From positions 1-7,677 of the forward strand of contig JAATFY010000194.1 in NCBI GenBank assembly GCA_015654915.1: a stretch of DNA of 7,677 bases, read 5' to 3'. The stretch's first letter is position 1, and every line of letters starts with the position of its first letter. This DNA comes from Rhodospirillales bacterium. GTDB taxonomy: Bacteria > Pseudomonadota > Alphaproteobacteria > UBA9219. The notes under the pieces are model-generated. The model was not told the origin of the DNA. It saw nothing but the letters and a program-made list of their open reading frames with translations, and did not search any database. A program made the position numbers and the translations under genes. Positions 1 through 5,993 of this stretch are shown here, piece by piece.

Positions 1-888
1 ATCCGCGACGACAAGGCCGGTCGGCGAGGTCACGTTGATCTCCGTCAGGTAATCGCCGATGACATCGATGCCCGCCAGAAAAAGCCCGCGTTCTTTCAGC
101 ACCGGCGCCAGCGCCGCGCAAATTTCCTGATCGCGCTCGGTCATCGTCGTTGCTTCCGTGCGCGCGCCGACGCGGGCATTGCCGCGCATATCGCCCTGCG
201 CCGGAAAACGTTTGTAAGCGCCGACCGGCTCGCCATCCACCATGACAATACGTTTGTCGCCGAGTTCACCAATCGGCAGGAATTTCTGGATCATCCACGG
301 CTCCTCGTTCATCGCCGCCATGGTTTCGATCAGGGCAGGCAAATTGTCGTCGCCGGGCTTGAGGTGGAAAATGCCGTGACCGGCATGGCCGTAGAGCGGC
401 TTGATGATGATATTATCGTCGTGTTTTTTGCGGAATTCCTCGATAGCAAAGCGGTCGCGGGTAATCAGCGTCGGCGGCATCAGTTGCGGAAAATAGGTGA
501 CCAGAAGTTTTTCCGGCGCGTTGCGGACACCGGCAGGGTCATTGATGACGCGGACCTTATTCGCGATATGTTCGAGAATATGCGTGGCGGTGATGTAGGC
601 GAGGTCGAACGGCGGATCCTGCCGCATCAGGATGATGTCGAAATTTTTAAGCTCGAGCGTTCGTTTTTCGCCGAGGCTCCACGGATTTTCGGCGCCTTCG
701 TTGAATTTCAGGGTATGGCCGCAGGCCGCGATGCGCGTAGCTGTTCCGGCAATATCCATCTTCAATTGCGCCGGCTCATAGTGGAACAGTTCATGCCCGC
801 GCAACGCCGCCGTACGCGCCAGATAAAGCGTGCTGTCGAATTTGGTGTTGAGACGCGCCAGCGCATCCATTTGAAACGCGATTTTCAT
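1..888 (-). CDS. gshB: Glutathione synthetase, C-terminus cut by window edge
   Basis: GshB joins gamma-glutamylcysteine and glycine using ATP, the second step of glutathione synthesis, in the cytoplasm. I translated 296 codons in frame from ATG at 888 to base 1. The start MKIAFQMDAL, then MRQDPPFD (88-95), INDPAGVRNAPEKL (115-128), the ATP-grasp segment IIKPLYGHAGHGIF (161-174) and IDVIGDYLTEINVTSPTG (274-291) match the prokaryotic GshB family. E. coli GshB is about 316 residues, so roughly the last 20 residues and the stop lie outside the window. The ATG overlaps the yraN stop as TGATG, implying translational coupling; GGGGGA (892-897) or GGAGG (900-904), both inside yraN, could be the ribosome-binding site. 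The glycine-rich loops (GHAGHG; VGARTEA at 240-246) differ somewhat from the forms I recall for the family (such as GNGG and VGGRPE), but the enzyme looks intact. Identity is very secure. Confidence 0.96.
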   Translation of the reverse strand, partial: MKIAFQMDALARLNTKFDSTLYLARTAALRGHELFHYEPAQLKMDIAGTATRIAACGHTLKFNEGAENPWSLGEKRTLELKNFDIILMRQDPPFDLAYITATHILEHIANKVRVINDPAGVRNAPEKLLVTYFPQLMPPTLITRDRFAIEEFRKKHDDNIIIKPLYGHAGHGIFHLKPGDDNLPALIETMAAMNEEPWMIQKFLPIGELGDKRIVMVDGEPVGAYKRFPAQGDMRGNARVGARTEATTMTERDQEICAALAPVLKERGLFLAGIDVIGDYLTEINVTSPTGLVVAD

Positions 889-1244
889 CAATCCCCCGGC
901 CTCCAGGCGTCCTTAATATGCACCGGCCAGCGGCGCGGCGCCACCAGCATCACATCGAAGCGCACATTATGACGGTTAAACTGCGCATGGCGAGCCAGAA
1001 AATCGCCGGCGGCGCGTTCAAGCCGCGCGCGCTGGTGCGGCGTTATCGCTTCGATGGCTTCGCGGGCCGACGGCCGTGCCTTGACCTCGACCAGAGCCAG
1101 AGTTTTTCCCCGCGCAACGACGATATCGATCTCGCCGTGCGGCGAGCGGTAGCGCGACGCCAGAACGCGGTAAAGCTTCAGCCGCAAAGCGGCGCGGCAC
1201 AAAGCCTCGGCGGATAATCCCCTACGGTAAGTATCCTTTTTCAT
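888..1244 (-). CDS. yraN: YraN/UPF0102 family nuclease-like protein
   Basis: A 118-residue member of the UPF0102 (YraN) family, a small cytoplasmic protein with a restriction-endonuclease-like fold whose role is not firmly established. The PD-(D/E)XK-type core is visible as GEID (37-40) followed by LALVEVKAR (49-57), putting the likely metal-binding residues at D40, E53 and K55. The reading frame also opens at an ATG at 1268 (eight more residues, MAGRKEQR), but I chose 1244: it forms an ATGA overlap with the rsmI stop and is preceded at 8 nt by GGAAAG (1253-1258), whereas 1268 has no well-placed Shine-Dalgarno. It sits between rsmI and gshB, an arrangement frequent in alphaproteobacteria, so co-expression is likely. 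Family assignment is secure; function as a nuclease is inferred from the motif only. Confidence 0.93.
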   Translation of the reverse strand: MKKDTYRRGLSAEALCRAALRLKLYRVLASRYRSPHGEIDIVVARGKTLALVEVKARPSAREAIEAITPHQRARLERAAGDFLARHAQFNRHNVRFDVMLVAPRRWPVHIKDAWRPGD

Positions 1245-2176
1245 CCGCTGTTCTTTCCGGCCAGCCATAAGGCCCGCGTGTAAACCTCGCTTTTCTTGAG
1301 GCCGGTCACGGCGCAGGCGGCGCTGACGGCGTCGCGCACGCTCATCGTGCGCAGATAATTTTTCAATATCGCGTCAAGATCATGCGCCGGAGCGACATCG
1401 ACCGCTGCAGGCCCCACGATAACCACGATCTCGCCTTTGGGTGCATTCGCGCCGTAAAAAACCGCCAGTTCCTGCAGCGTGCCGCGCCGCGTTTCCTCGA
1501 ACAGCTTGGTCAGTTCGCGCGCCACCGCAGCTTCGCGTTCGTTCCCCAGAATATCCGCAAGATCGCGCAGCGTGTCGGCGAGGCGCTGCGGCGCTTCGTA
1601 AAAAACCAGCGTGGAGGGAACGTTTTTAAGCCCGCCGATATTTTTCTGCCGCGCCCGCGTTTTCGGCGGCAGGAAACCGGCGAAATGAAATTCGTCCGTC
1701 GGCAGGCCGGAGCCTGCGAGAGCCGTGAGTGCCGCGTTGGCCCCCGGAATAACCGTCACGTCATATCCACCCTCGCGGCAGGCGCGGACAAGCCGGTAAC
1801 CGGGGTCGGCGATCAGCGGCATGCCGGCATCGCTGATCAGGGCGACGGCCTCGCCGTCTTCGATATGTTTCAGAATCTCCGGCCGCCGTTCGTCGGCGTT
1901 ATGGTCATGGTAGGAAATCAGGCGCTTTTTGAAGCCGTAGCGGGACAGCAACGCGCCGCTGATGCGGGTATCCTCGCACGCCACGATATCCGCGCTTGCC
2001 AAAGTCACGAGGGCGCGCAGGGAAATATCGCCGGTATGGCCGATCGGCGTGGCGACGACATAAAGCCCCGCAGGCAGTTTACTTGCCCCCGCATCCCCGC
2101 TAGCCTCGATCAGTTTTCGGGCCAGCAGCGGATAATCCAGCGATGATTTCTTCTTTTTCACGGATGTTTTCGACAT
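1241..2176 (-). CDS. rsmI: 16S rRNA (cytidine1402-2'-O)-methyltransferase RsmI
   Basis: RsmI transfers a methyl group from S-adenosylmethionine to the 2'-O of C1402 in the decoding centre of 16S rRNA. The 311-residue product shows the tetrapyrrole-methylase fold signatures: LYVVATPIG (38-46), ACEDTR (66-71), YHDHN (89-93), LISDAGMPLIADPGYRLV (113-130), IPGANAALTALAGSGLPTDEFHFAGFLPP (143-171), FYEAPQRL (192-199), ARELTKLFEETRRGTL (219-234) and KGEIVVIVG (247-255). The frame stays open upstream to 2470, but those residues are low-quality Arg/Ala/Trp-rich shadow of the opposite gene. ATG 2176 begins MSKTSVKKKK and gives a Lys-rich 37-residue extension before the conserved domain, longer than the E. 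coli start. AGG lies about 4 nt upstream, a weak ribosome-binding site. Substitutions in usual motif positions (TPIGHTGD where TPIGNLGD is common; SDAGMP where SDAGTP is common) are noted. Its 5' end overlaps the divergent lipoprotein gene. Confidence 0.95.
   Translation of the reverse strand: MSKTSVKKKKSSLDYPLLARKLIEASGDAGASKLPAGLYVVATPIGHTGDISLRALVTLASADIVACEDTRISGALLSRYGFKKRLISYHDHNADERRPEILKHIEDGEAVALISDAGMPLIADPGYRLVRACREGGYDVTVIPGANAALTALAGSGLPTDEFHFAGFLPPKTRARQKNIGGLKNVPSTLVFYEAPQRLADTLRDLADILGNEREAAVARELTKLFEETRRGTLQELAVFYGANAPKGEIVVIVGPAAVDVAPAHDLDAILKNYLRTMSVRDAVSAACAVTGLKKSEVYTRALWLAGKNSG
2143..2176. other. Divergent 5' coding overlap of rsmI and the lipoprotein gene
   Basis: With the preferred start codons the first 34 bp of the two opposite-facing genes are the same DNA: one strand encodes the Lys-rich start of RsmI, the other the Ser/Phe-rich start of the lipoprotein signal peptide. 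There is therefore no intergenic promoter space; each promoter would have to lie within the coding region of the other gene. If the lipoprotein instead starts at 2164 the overlap shrinks to 13 bp but does not vanish. The overlap depends on start-codon choice, which is unproven because ribosome-binding sites are weak on both sides. Confidence 0.6.
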
Positions 2177-3441
2177 GGGGCCTGCTTGTTGTCTTGGGCG
2201 TCGCGCTGAGCGGGTGCGCGTCGAACCAGCAATGGGTTGACAGGAACGACTGGGCCAACCCGTCCGGCTGGTTCGGCAATCTAGACCATGATGGCAAGTC
2301 TTCACAAACATCGCCCGATATCTCGCATATACACGGGCCTTTGACGCCGCCCGTCGCGGCGCCCCGCGCGCAGGTTCAGGCCACGCCGCTTGCGACACCG
2401 CCTGCGCTTCCGGTTCCGCCCGCCAAAACCAAGGTTGCCATTCTTCTGCCGCTGACCGGCCGCGACGCAAGTCTCGGCCAGGCCATGCTCAATGCGGCGC
2501 AGCAGGCCGTGTTCGATGCCGGCGACGACAGGTTTGAATTGATGCCGCGCGATACAGGTGCCGGCGAAGCTTCCGCCGAAACAGCGGCGCGCGATGCCAT
2601 CGGCAGCGGCGCGCAGCTTCTGATCGGCCCCCTGTTCGCCGCCAATATTCCGGCGGTGAAGGCGGTGGTGCAAAATTCCAGCGTCAATATGCTGACGCTA
2701 TCGACGGACACAACCATGGCGGGACCGAATGTCTTCGTCATGGGTTTTACGCCCGGGCCGCAAGTCGAGCGTATCGTGAATTACGCGATGGCGCACGGTT
2801 TGCGGCATTTCGCGGCGCTTATTCCCAACAACGCCTACGGCGCTCTGGTCGGACCCATTTTCCGGAGCGCGGTCGCGCACGACGGGGGCGTGATCGCGGC
2901 GGTGGAAACCTACGATCCCGCCAAGCAGGATAGCGACGCGCATATCCACGCGCTTGCCCTCTATCGCGATCAGATCGATGCGTTGTTTCTTCCGGAAGGC
3001 GGCGGCGATCTGACGCTGATCGCCGGACAGTTGGCGCGCGCCGGATTTGACAGCCACCGGATACGTTTGCTCGGTACCGGTTTGTGGGATGCCGAAGGCC
3101 TTGGCCGCCGCTCGAATTTTTTGGTCAGCGGATGGTACGCGGCATCCGATCCGGCGGGGCGCCGCAATTTCATCAAGGCCTATGTCGCGACCTACGGGCA
3201 GGAACCGCCGCGCCTCGCAACGCTGGCTTACGATGCGACGGCTCTGGCCGCTGTTCTTTCGAAGCGCAACGGGACATTCGATGCGAAAGACCTTACCAAT
3301 CCCAACGGTTTTGCCGGTCTTGACGGTATTTTCCGCCTGACGGCTGCCGGCGTGGTCGAACGCGGCCTTGCGATTAACGAGATTTTGCCGGACGGCACCC
3401 GCGTGATCGATCCGGCGCCGGCGACTTTTGCCGTTTATTAG
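2143..3441 (+). CDS. LppC/LpoA-like lipoprotein, penicillin-binding protein activator family
   Basis: A 432-residue predicted lipoprotein. Residues 1-25 form a lipoprotein signal: one Arg, a hydrophobic stretch WGLLVVLGVA and the lipobox LSGC with Cys25 as the acylated residue. Residues 26-95 are a Pro/Ala-rich linker. From KTKVAILLPLTG (95-106) to the C-terminus the sequence resembles a type-I periplasmic-binding-protein domain: LLIGPLFAANIPAV (159-171), PNVFVMGFTPGPQ (195-207), FAALIPNNAYG (223-233), a Tyr-Asp-Pro loop near 257, DALFLPEGGGDL (279-290) and GLDGIFRLTAAGVVERGL (392-409). This matches the C-terminal half of E. coli LpoA (the old LppC/YraM family), an outer-membrane activator of a peptidoglycan synthase. 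The N-terminal TPR domain of E. coli LpoA is absent. ATG 2164 would also keep the lipobox but lose the only basic residue of the signal, so 2143 is preferred; GGA (2130-2132) is a weak ribosome-binding site. Activation of a peptidoglycan synthase is inferred from the family. Confidence 0.88.
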   Translation: MISSFSRMFSTWGLLVVLGVALSGCASNQQWVDRNDWANPSGWFGNLDHDGKSSQTSPDISHIHGPLTPPVAAPRAQVQATPLATPPALPVPPAKTKVAILLPLTGRDASLGQAMLNAAQQAVFDAGDDRFELMPRDTGAGEASAETAARDAIGSGAQLLIGPLFAANIPAVKAVVQNSSVNMLTLSTDTTMAGPNVFVMGFTPGPQVERIVNYAMAHGLRHFAALIPNNAYGALVGPIFRSAVAHDGGVIAAVETYDPAKQDSDAHIHALALYRDQIDALFLPEGGGDLTLIAGQLARAGFDSHRIRLLGTGLWDAEGLGRRSNFLVSGWYAASDPAGRRNFIKAYVATYGQEPPRLATLAYDATALAAVLSKRNGTFDAKDLTNPNGFAGLDGIFRLTAAGVVERGLAINEILPDGTRVIDPAPATFAVY

Positions 3442-3537
3442 GGGCGGTCTGCATACTTCAGGTGGTTTTTTTATACGGCATTTTATTATTTGCAGGGGTT
3501 CCCTGAAGAGTTGGGCCTCACGGAGGTGTTGGCCGAG

Positions 3538-3672
3538 ATGGAAAGTCCAGTCTTTACGAGGCTTTTTGTGCGTTTGCGAAGATGCCTAAAATTTGTTCTA
3601 AATTGTATAGAAGTCTTTTACTTTCAAGCACTTAGTAGACGAATTCAGATTCCGTTAACTGACCTCGCGTAA
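3538..3672 (+). CDS. Possible small protein of 44 residues, doubtful
   Basis: An ATG at 3538 opens a 44-codon frame ending in TAA at 3670-3672, 27 bp before the pentapeptide gene. GGAGG (3522-3526) stands 11 nt upstream, slightly far but a strong match. The product, starting MESPVFTRLFVRLRRCLKFV, alternates bulky hydrophobic residues (FVLNCIEVFYF at 19-29) with Arg/Lys and would be a basic, hydrophobic, possibly membrane-active peptide. The GGAGG can pair with CCTC just upstream (3516-3519). I recognise no family. In AT-rich DNA of this length a chance frame is quite possible, and codon use offers no support, so I treat it as a candidate only. Confidence 0.18.
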   Translation: MESPVFTRLFVRLRRCLKFVLNCIEVFYFQALSRRIQIPLTDLA

Positions 3673-3687
3673 ATTGGGAGCGTCAAC

Positions 3688-3692
3688 AAGGA
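3688..3692 (+). promoter_or_regulatory. Ribosome-binding site of the pentapeptide gene
   Basis: AAGGA is located 7 nt before ATG 3700. It is one of the best-spaced Shine-Dalgarno matches in the window and fixes the start of the pentapeptide-repeat gene. Confidence 0.7.
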
Positions 3693-3699
3693 ATGTTTT

Positions 3700-4704
3700 A
3701 TGGCTCTGCCAAAACAAGCATACCAAGAATTAAACCGCGTCTGGACCATTGCGCGCAAAACGGTGCCGGGTGGCGGACGGGCGCGTTATAGTCTTTTGAG
3801 CGAGCCAAGACCTACGCCGGCTTCGGATTCCTTTCCACGTCCGGCACAGACGCGCCGCGATCATCGCAGCCAGCTTCAGCCGCAGCCGAAATCCCTCTTC
3901 AGCAAACTGATGGGCAAGACTCCGCGCGAACAGGCTACCATCCTGATCGATACCGCGAAGAAAGATCCTGCGGCGCTGAAGGCTTTCAACCGCTGGGACA
4001 TTCTGAAATGGGGCGGCGCCGATCTGAAGAATTTGCCCGGCCTCAATATGTTGCCACTCAACAAAATCGGCTTGTCCGGCACCGATTTAAGCGGCCACGA
4101 TCTCTCGAACGTTAATCTGTCCGGCGGCAATATATCTTACGCCAAATTGGCTGGCACCAATCTCTCGGGCGCCAATCTTGCCGAAACCAACATGAACTTC
4201 GTCAAGGCTACCGGTGCCGGTCTTGCCAACGCCGACCTGAGCGGCGCTCAGGCTGCGAATGCGGACCTCAGCAAAACCCACGTGACCGATACCAACATGA
4301 CCCGCATTCAGGGCCGCGGCATGACTTTGGATGGCGCGCATGGCAGCCGCGTTATTATGGCGGATATAGAGGCCCCCAATGCTTCGATCCGTGGCGGTAA
4401 TTTCAGTGACTCGGTGCTGAGCGGAAATCTTGCCAATACAAAAATGGGCGCCACGACCCTGACGAATTCGAACGTCGATCCGAAGAGTCTCGCGCAAGTT
4501 GCTGATGGTGCAAGGCCCCGCGTCGAGCAAGGCTCGATCCTGATGACGGCGGCAGATACTCCGACACCGCCAGAAGCGAAAGATACGAGCACAAGAAGCT
4601 TGAAGCCGAATGCGCTCGAAATCGCCATGCTCAAAGACGTCACACCGCCACGGCCGGCACTGCAGGCGAGGCCCCGCCCCCAGATGGCGCCGAGCCCCGT
4701 CTAA
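3700..4704 (+). CDS. Pentapeptide-repeat protein with unrecognised N-terminal region
   Basis: A 334-residue protein of unknown function. Residues 1-64 are polar and rich in Pro, Arg and Gln, without signal peptide or membrane segment. Residues 65-104 (KSLFSKLMGKTPREQATILI, then DPAALKAFNRWDILKW) look helical and resemble no domain I know. From about 115 to 240 a pentapeptide solenoid runs in unbroken register with a hydrophobic or small residue every fifth position (L120, L125, L130, L135, L140, I145, L150, L155, L160, M165), usually preceded by Asn or Asp, as in SGTDL-SGHDL-SNVNL and SGANL. The register shifts by one residue near 241-244 and continues to about 259. Residues 285-334 are a Pro/Thr-rich tail. 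Such repeats fold as a right-handed quadrilateral beta-helix; known members include gyrase-protecting Qnr/MfpA, but nothing here points to that role. Start ATG 3700 has AAGGA upstream. It lies in its own AT-rich setting, converges on hemW and overlaps its stop. Likely cytoplasmic; function unknown. Confidence 0.9.
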   Translation: MALPKQAYQELNRVWTIARKTVPGGGRARYSLLSEPRPTPASDSFPRPAQTRRDHRSQLQPQPKSLFSKLMGKTPREQATILIDTAKKDPAALKAFNRWDILKWGGADLKNLPGLNMLPLNKIGLSGTDLSGHDLSNVNLSGGNISYAKLAGTNLSGANLAETNMNFVKATGAGLANADLSGAQAANADLSKTHVTDTNMTRIQGRGMTLDGAHGSRVIMADIEAPNASIRGGNFSDSVLSGNLANTKMGATTLTNSNVDPKSLAQVADGARPRVEQGSILMTAADTPTPPEAKDTSTRSLKPNALEIAMLKDVTPPRPALQARPRPQMAPSPV

Positions 4705-5852
4705 TTTAGCAAATATTCCAGTACAGCATTTAATCGTTGCAATCCCGCCGCCGTGGCTTGCAACGCATTTTCCGTATTCACGAGGTAACCATCGCCCGTA
4801 AGCCGCGCGATTTTTTCGGGTGCCAAAAAATTATCAAGCGCCGCGCCGAATTTTTTATCCCAATCGGTGTGCGCGATTCCTTCAGTTAGACGCAATCCCA
4901 TCATCAGCGCTTCGCGCTGCGCGGTAACGCCGTCAATCACATCGCACACGCGCAGACCGTGGCCCTCCTCGCGCACATGTTTCAGCCAGACATCCGGCGC
5001 GCGGTGGTCTTCGGTGGCAAAGCGTCGTCCCGCAAGGCGATAACGTCCATGCGCGCCGGGGCCGATGCCGATGTAATCCTCGTAATGCCAGTAGGTCAGG
5101 TTGTGACGGCTGGCCGCATCTGCTTTTGCGTGGTTGGAAATTTCGTAGGCAGGCATACCCGCGTCCTGCAAAATATTTTGCGTCAATTCGAACATCAGCG
5201 CGGCCTGTTCATCCGGCGCCGTCAGCTTCTCGCCGCGGTTGGCCAGTGTGTAAAACTGGGTGTTTGGCTCGATAGTCAGCTGGTACAGCGAAATATGGCC
5301 ATTCGCTAATTTCAGGGCTTCGCGTAATTCGGTTTCCCATGTCTCCGGCGTCTGGCCCTGCCGCGCGTAAATAAGGTCGAAGGAAAAACGCGGGAAATGC
5401 TTTGCCGCCAGCTCGATAGCCTCTTTTGCCTGTCCCGCATCATGGCCGCGACCGAGAAATTTTAGGGCATCGTCGCGCAAGGATTGCACGCCGAGCGACA
5501 GCCGGTTGACGCCCGCTTTCCGGAAAGCGGCGAATTTTTCCGCCTCGACCGAGGTCGGATTGGCTTCCAGTGTAATCTCGATATCGCCGGCCATCGGCCA
5601 CAGACGCGCGATGGTTTGCAGGATTATCTCGACCGTCGCGGGTTCCATCAGGGACGGCGTGCCGCCGCCGAAGAAAACCGAGGTAATGCGCCGCTCCGGC
5701 AGCAGGCGCGCGTAATGTTCCAGTTCCTTTACGTAAGCTTCGCGCCACGCCGCATGGTCGATAGTGGACGCGACATGCGAATTGAAATCGCAGTAAGGGC
5801 ATTTCGACCGGCAGAACGGCCAGTGAATATAAATTGCTAGATTTTGCATCAT
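4701..5852 (-). CDS. hemW: Radical SAM heme chaperone HemW
   Basis: HemW belongs to the HemN-like radical SAM proteins but acts as a heme-binding chaperone delivering heme to membrane respiratory enzymes, not as coproporphyrinogen oxidase. The 383-residue product starts close to the iron-sulfur motif C14-x3-C18-x2-C21 (PFCRSKCPYC), as HemW does, and lacks the longer N-terminus of HemN. Further signatures are FFGGGTPSLM (60-69), ITLEANPTSVE (93-103), RLSLGVQSL (117-125), DLIYARQGQTPETW (159-172), HISLYQLTIEPNT (186-198) and HNLTYW (250-255), the HNxxYW motif typical of HemW, followed by YIGIGPGAHG (260-269). Tandem ATGs at 5852 and 5849 are both possible starts; GGAAAAA lies 8 nt before the first. 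The rdgB-hemW gap is filled by a structured repeat. The TAG stop overlaps the pentapeptide gene stop. Often annotated as hemN; the motif set favours hemW. Confidence 0.95.
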   Translation of the reverse strand: MMQNLAIYIHWPFCRSKCPYCDFNSHVASTIDHAAWREAYVKELEHYARLLPERRITSVFFGGGTPSLMEPATVEIILQTIARLWPMAGDIEITLEANPTSVEAEKFAAFRKAGVNRLSLGVQSLRDDALKFLGRGHDAGQAKEAIELAAKHFPRFSFDLIYARQGQTPETWETELREALKLANGHISLYQLTIEPNTQFYTLANRGEKLTAPDEQAALMFELTQNILQDAGMPAYEISNHAKADAASRHNLTYWHYEDYIGIGPGAHGRYRLAGRRFATEDHRAPDVWLKHVREEGHGLRVCDVIDGVTAQREALMMGLRLTEGIAHTDWDKKFGAALDNFLAPEKIARLTGDGYLVNTENALQATAAGLQRLNAVLEYLLN

Positions 5853-5856
5853 TTAC

Positions 5857-5863
5857 TTTTTCC
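5857..5863 (-). promoter_or_regulatory. hemW ribosome-binding site at the repeat edge
   Basis: On the minus strand GGAAAAA ends 4 nt before the first hemW ATG, with its GGA 8 nt away. The first G (base 5863) is the terminal base of the two-hairpin repeat, whose end reads GGAATGACG on this strand, so the repeat abuts and partly supplies the ribosome-binding site. Confidence 0.55.
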
Positions 5864-5969
5864 GTCATTCCGTGGCGCGCGTAGCGCGAACACGGAATCC
5901 ATGAACAGGTTTTGCCGATAAAGCGCTTCATGGATTCCGGATCGCCCTTGCAGGGCGTCCGGAATGACG
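5863..5969. repeat. Two-hairpin palindromic repeat, copy 1 (rdgB-hemW gap)
   Basis: A 107 bp quasi-palindrome filling most of the rdgB-hemW gap. The outer ends CGTCATTCCG (5863-5872) and CGGAATGACG (5960-5969) are exact inverted copies. Inside are two hairpins. Hairpin A pairs ATTCCGTG (5867-5874) with CACGGAAT (5891-5898) and CGCGC with GCGCG around a GTA loop. Hairpin B pairs ATTCCGGA (5934-5941) with TCCGGAAT (5958-5965) and GCCCT with AGGGC around a TGC loop. GGAATCCATGAA (5894-5905) is also the inverse of TTCATGGATTCC (5928-5939), so a single long cruciform is possible. It has no coding capacity. The ATTCC...GGAAT cores recall REP/dRS3-type dispersed repeats of other proteobacteria, a similarity of form only. 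Being in a transcribed gap it would fold in the rdgB-hemW mRNA and could act in RNA processing or termination. Confidence 0.85.
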
Positions 5970-5993
5970 CTGCTGTAAGAAGATTCTAACAAT

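Larger units (their letters stand above)
3442..3699. other. AT-rich intergenic leader before the pentapeptide gene
   Basis: This 258 bp gap is poorer in G+C than its surroundings: by hand count about 42% over 3481-3699, lowest around 3541-3660. It holds a T7 run at 3466-3472 without a convincing stem in front of it, a perfect short inverted repeat CAGGG-GTT-CCCTG (3493-3505), a second small stem CCTC-ACG-GAGG (3516-3526), and TATAGA (3606-3611) without a well-spaced -35 box. No clear terminator for the lipoprotein gene and no confident promoter can be named, though the promoter for the next gene must lie here or further upstream. A possible 44-codon reading frame is listed separately. Confidence 0.6.

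Noticed and set aside
364..972. 202-codon plus-strand frame opposite gshB
   Set aside because: It is antisense to the well-conserved glutathione synthetase, Arg-rich and matches no family; a typical shadow in GC-rich DNA.
1382..2146. 254-codon plus-strand frame opposite rsmI
   Set aside because: It mirrors the conserved rsmI reading frame and has the His/Arg/Gln-rich composition of an antisense shadow.
1241..2470. Extended rsmI reading frame of 409 codons
   Set aside because: The first 98 residues are antisense to the lipoprotein gene, rich in Arg, Ala and Trp, and unlike any RsmI; the family domain begins well after ATG 2176.
3466..3472. Run of seven T after the lipoprotein gene as a rho-independent terminator
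   Set aside because: Only a weak three-base stem (CTG/CAG) precedes it; no stable GC-rich hairpin is adjacent.
3655..3673. CtrA-like site TTAA...TAAA before the pentapeptide gene
   Set aside because: The spacing is 11 nt, not the 7 nt of the CtrA consensus, and the second half is imperfect.
3700..4704. Pentapeptide protein as a quinolone-resistance (Qnr) determinant
   Set aside because: Only the repeat type is shared; the long N-terminal and C-terminal regions and the lack of the Qnr loop pattern give no support for that role.
5440..5931. 163-codon frame starting inside the repeat and running through hemW
   Set aside because: It is an out-of-frame reading of the hemW N-terminal half, which carries the real radical-SAM motifs in the other frame.
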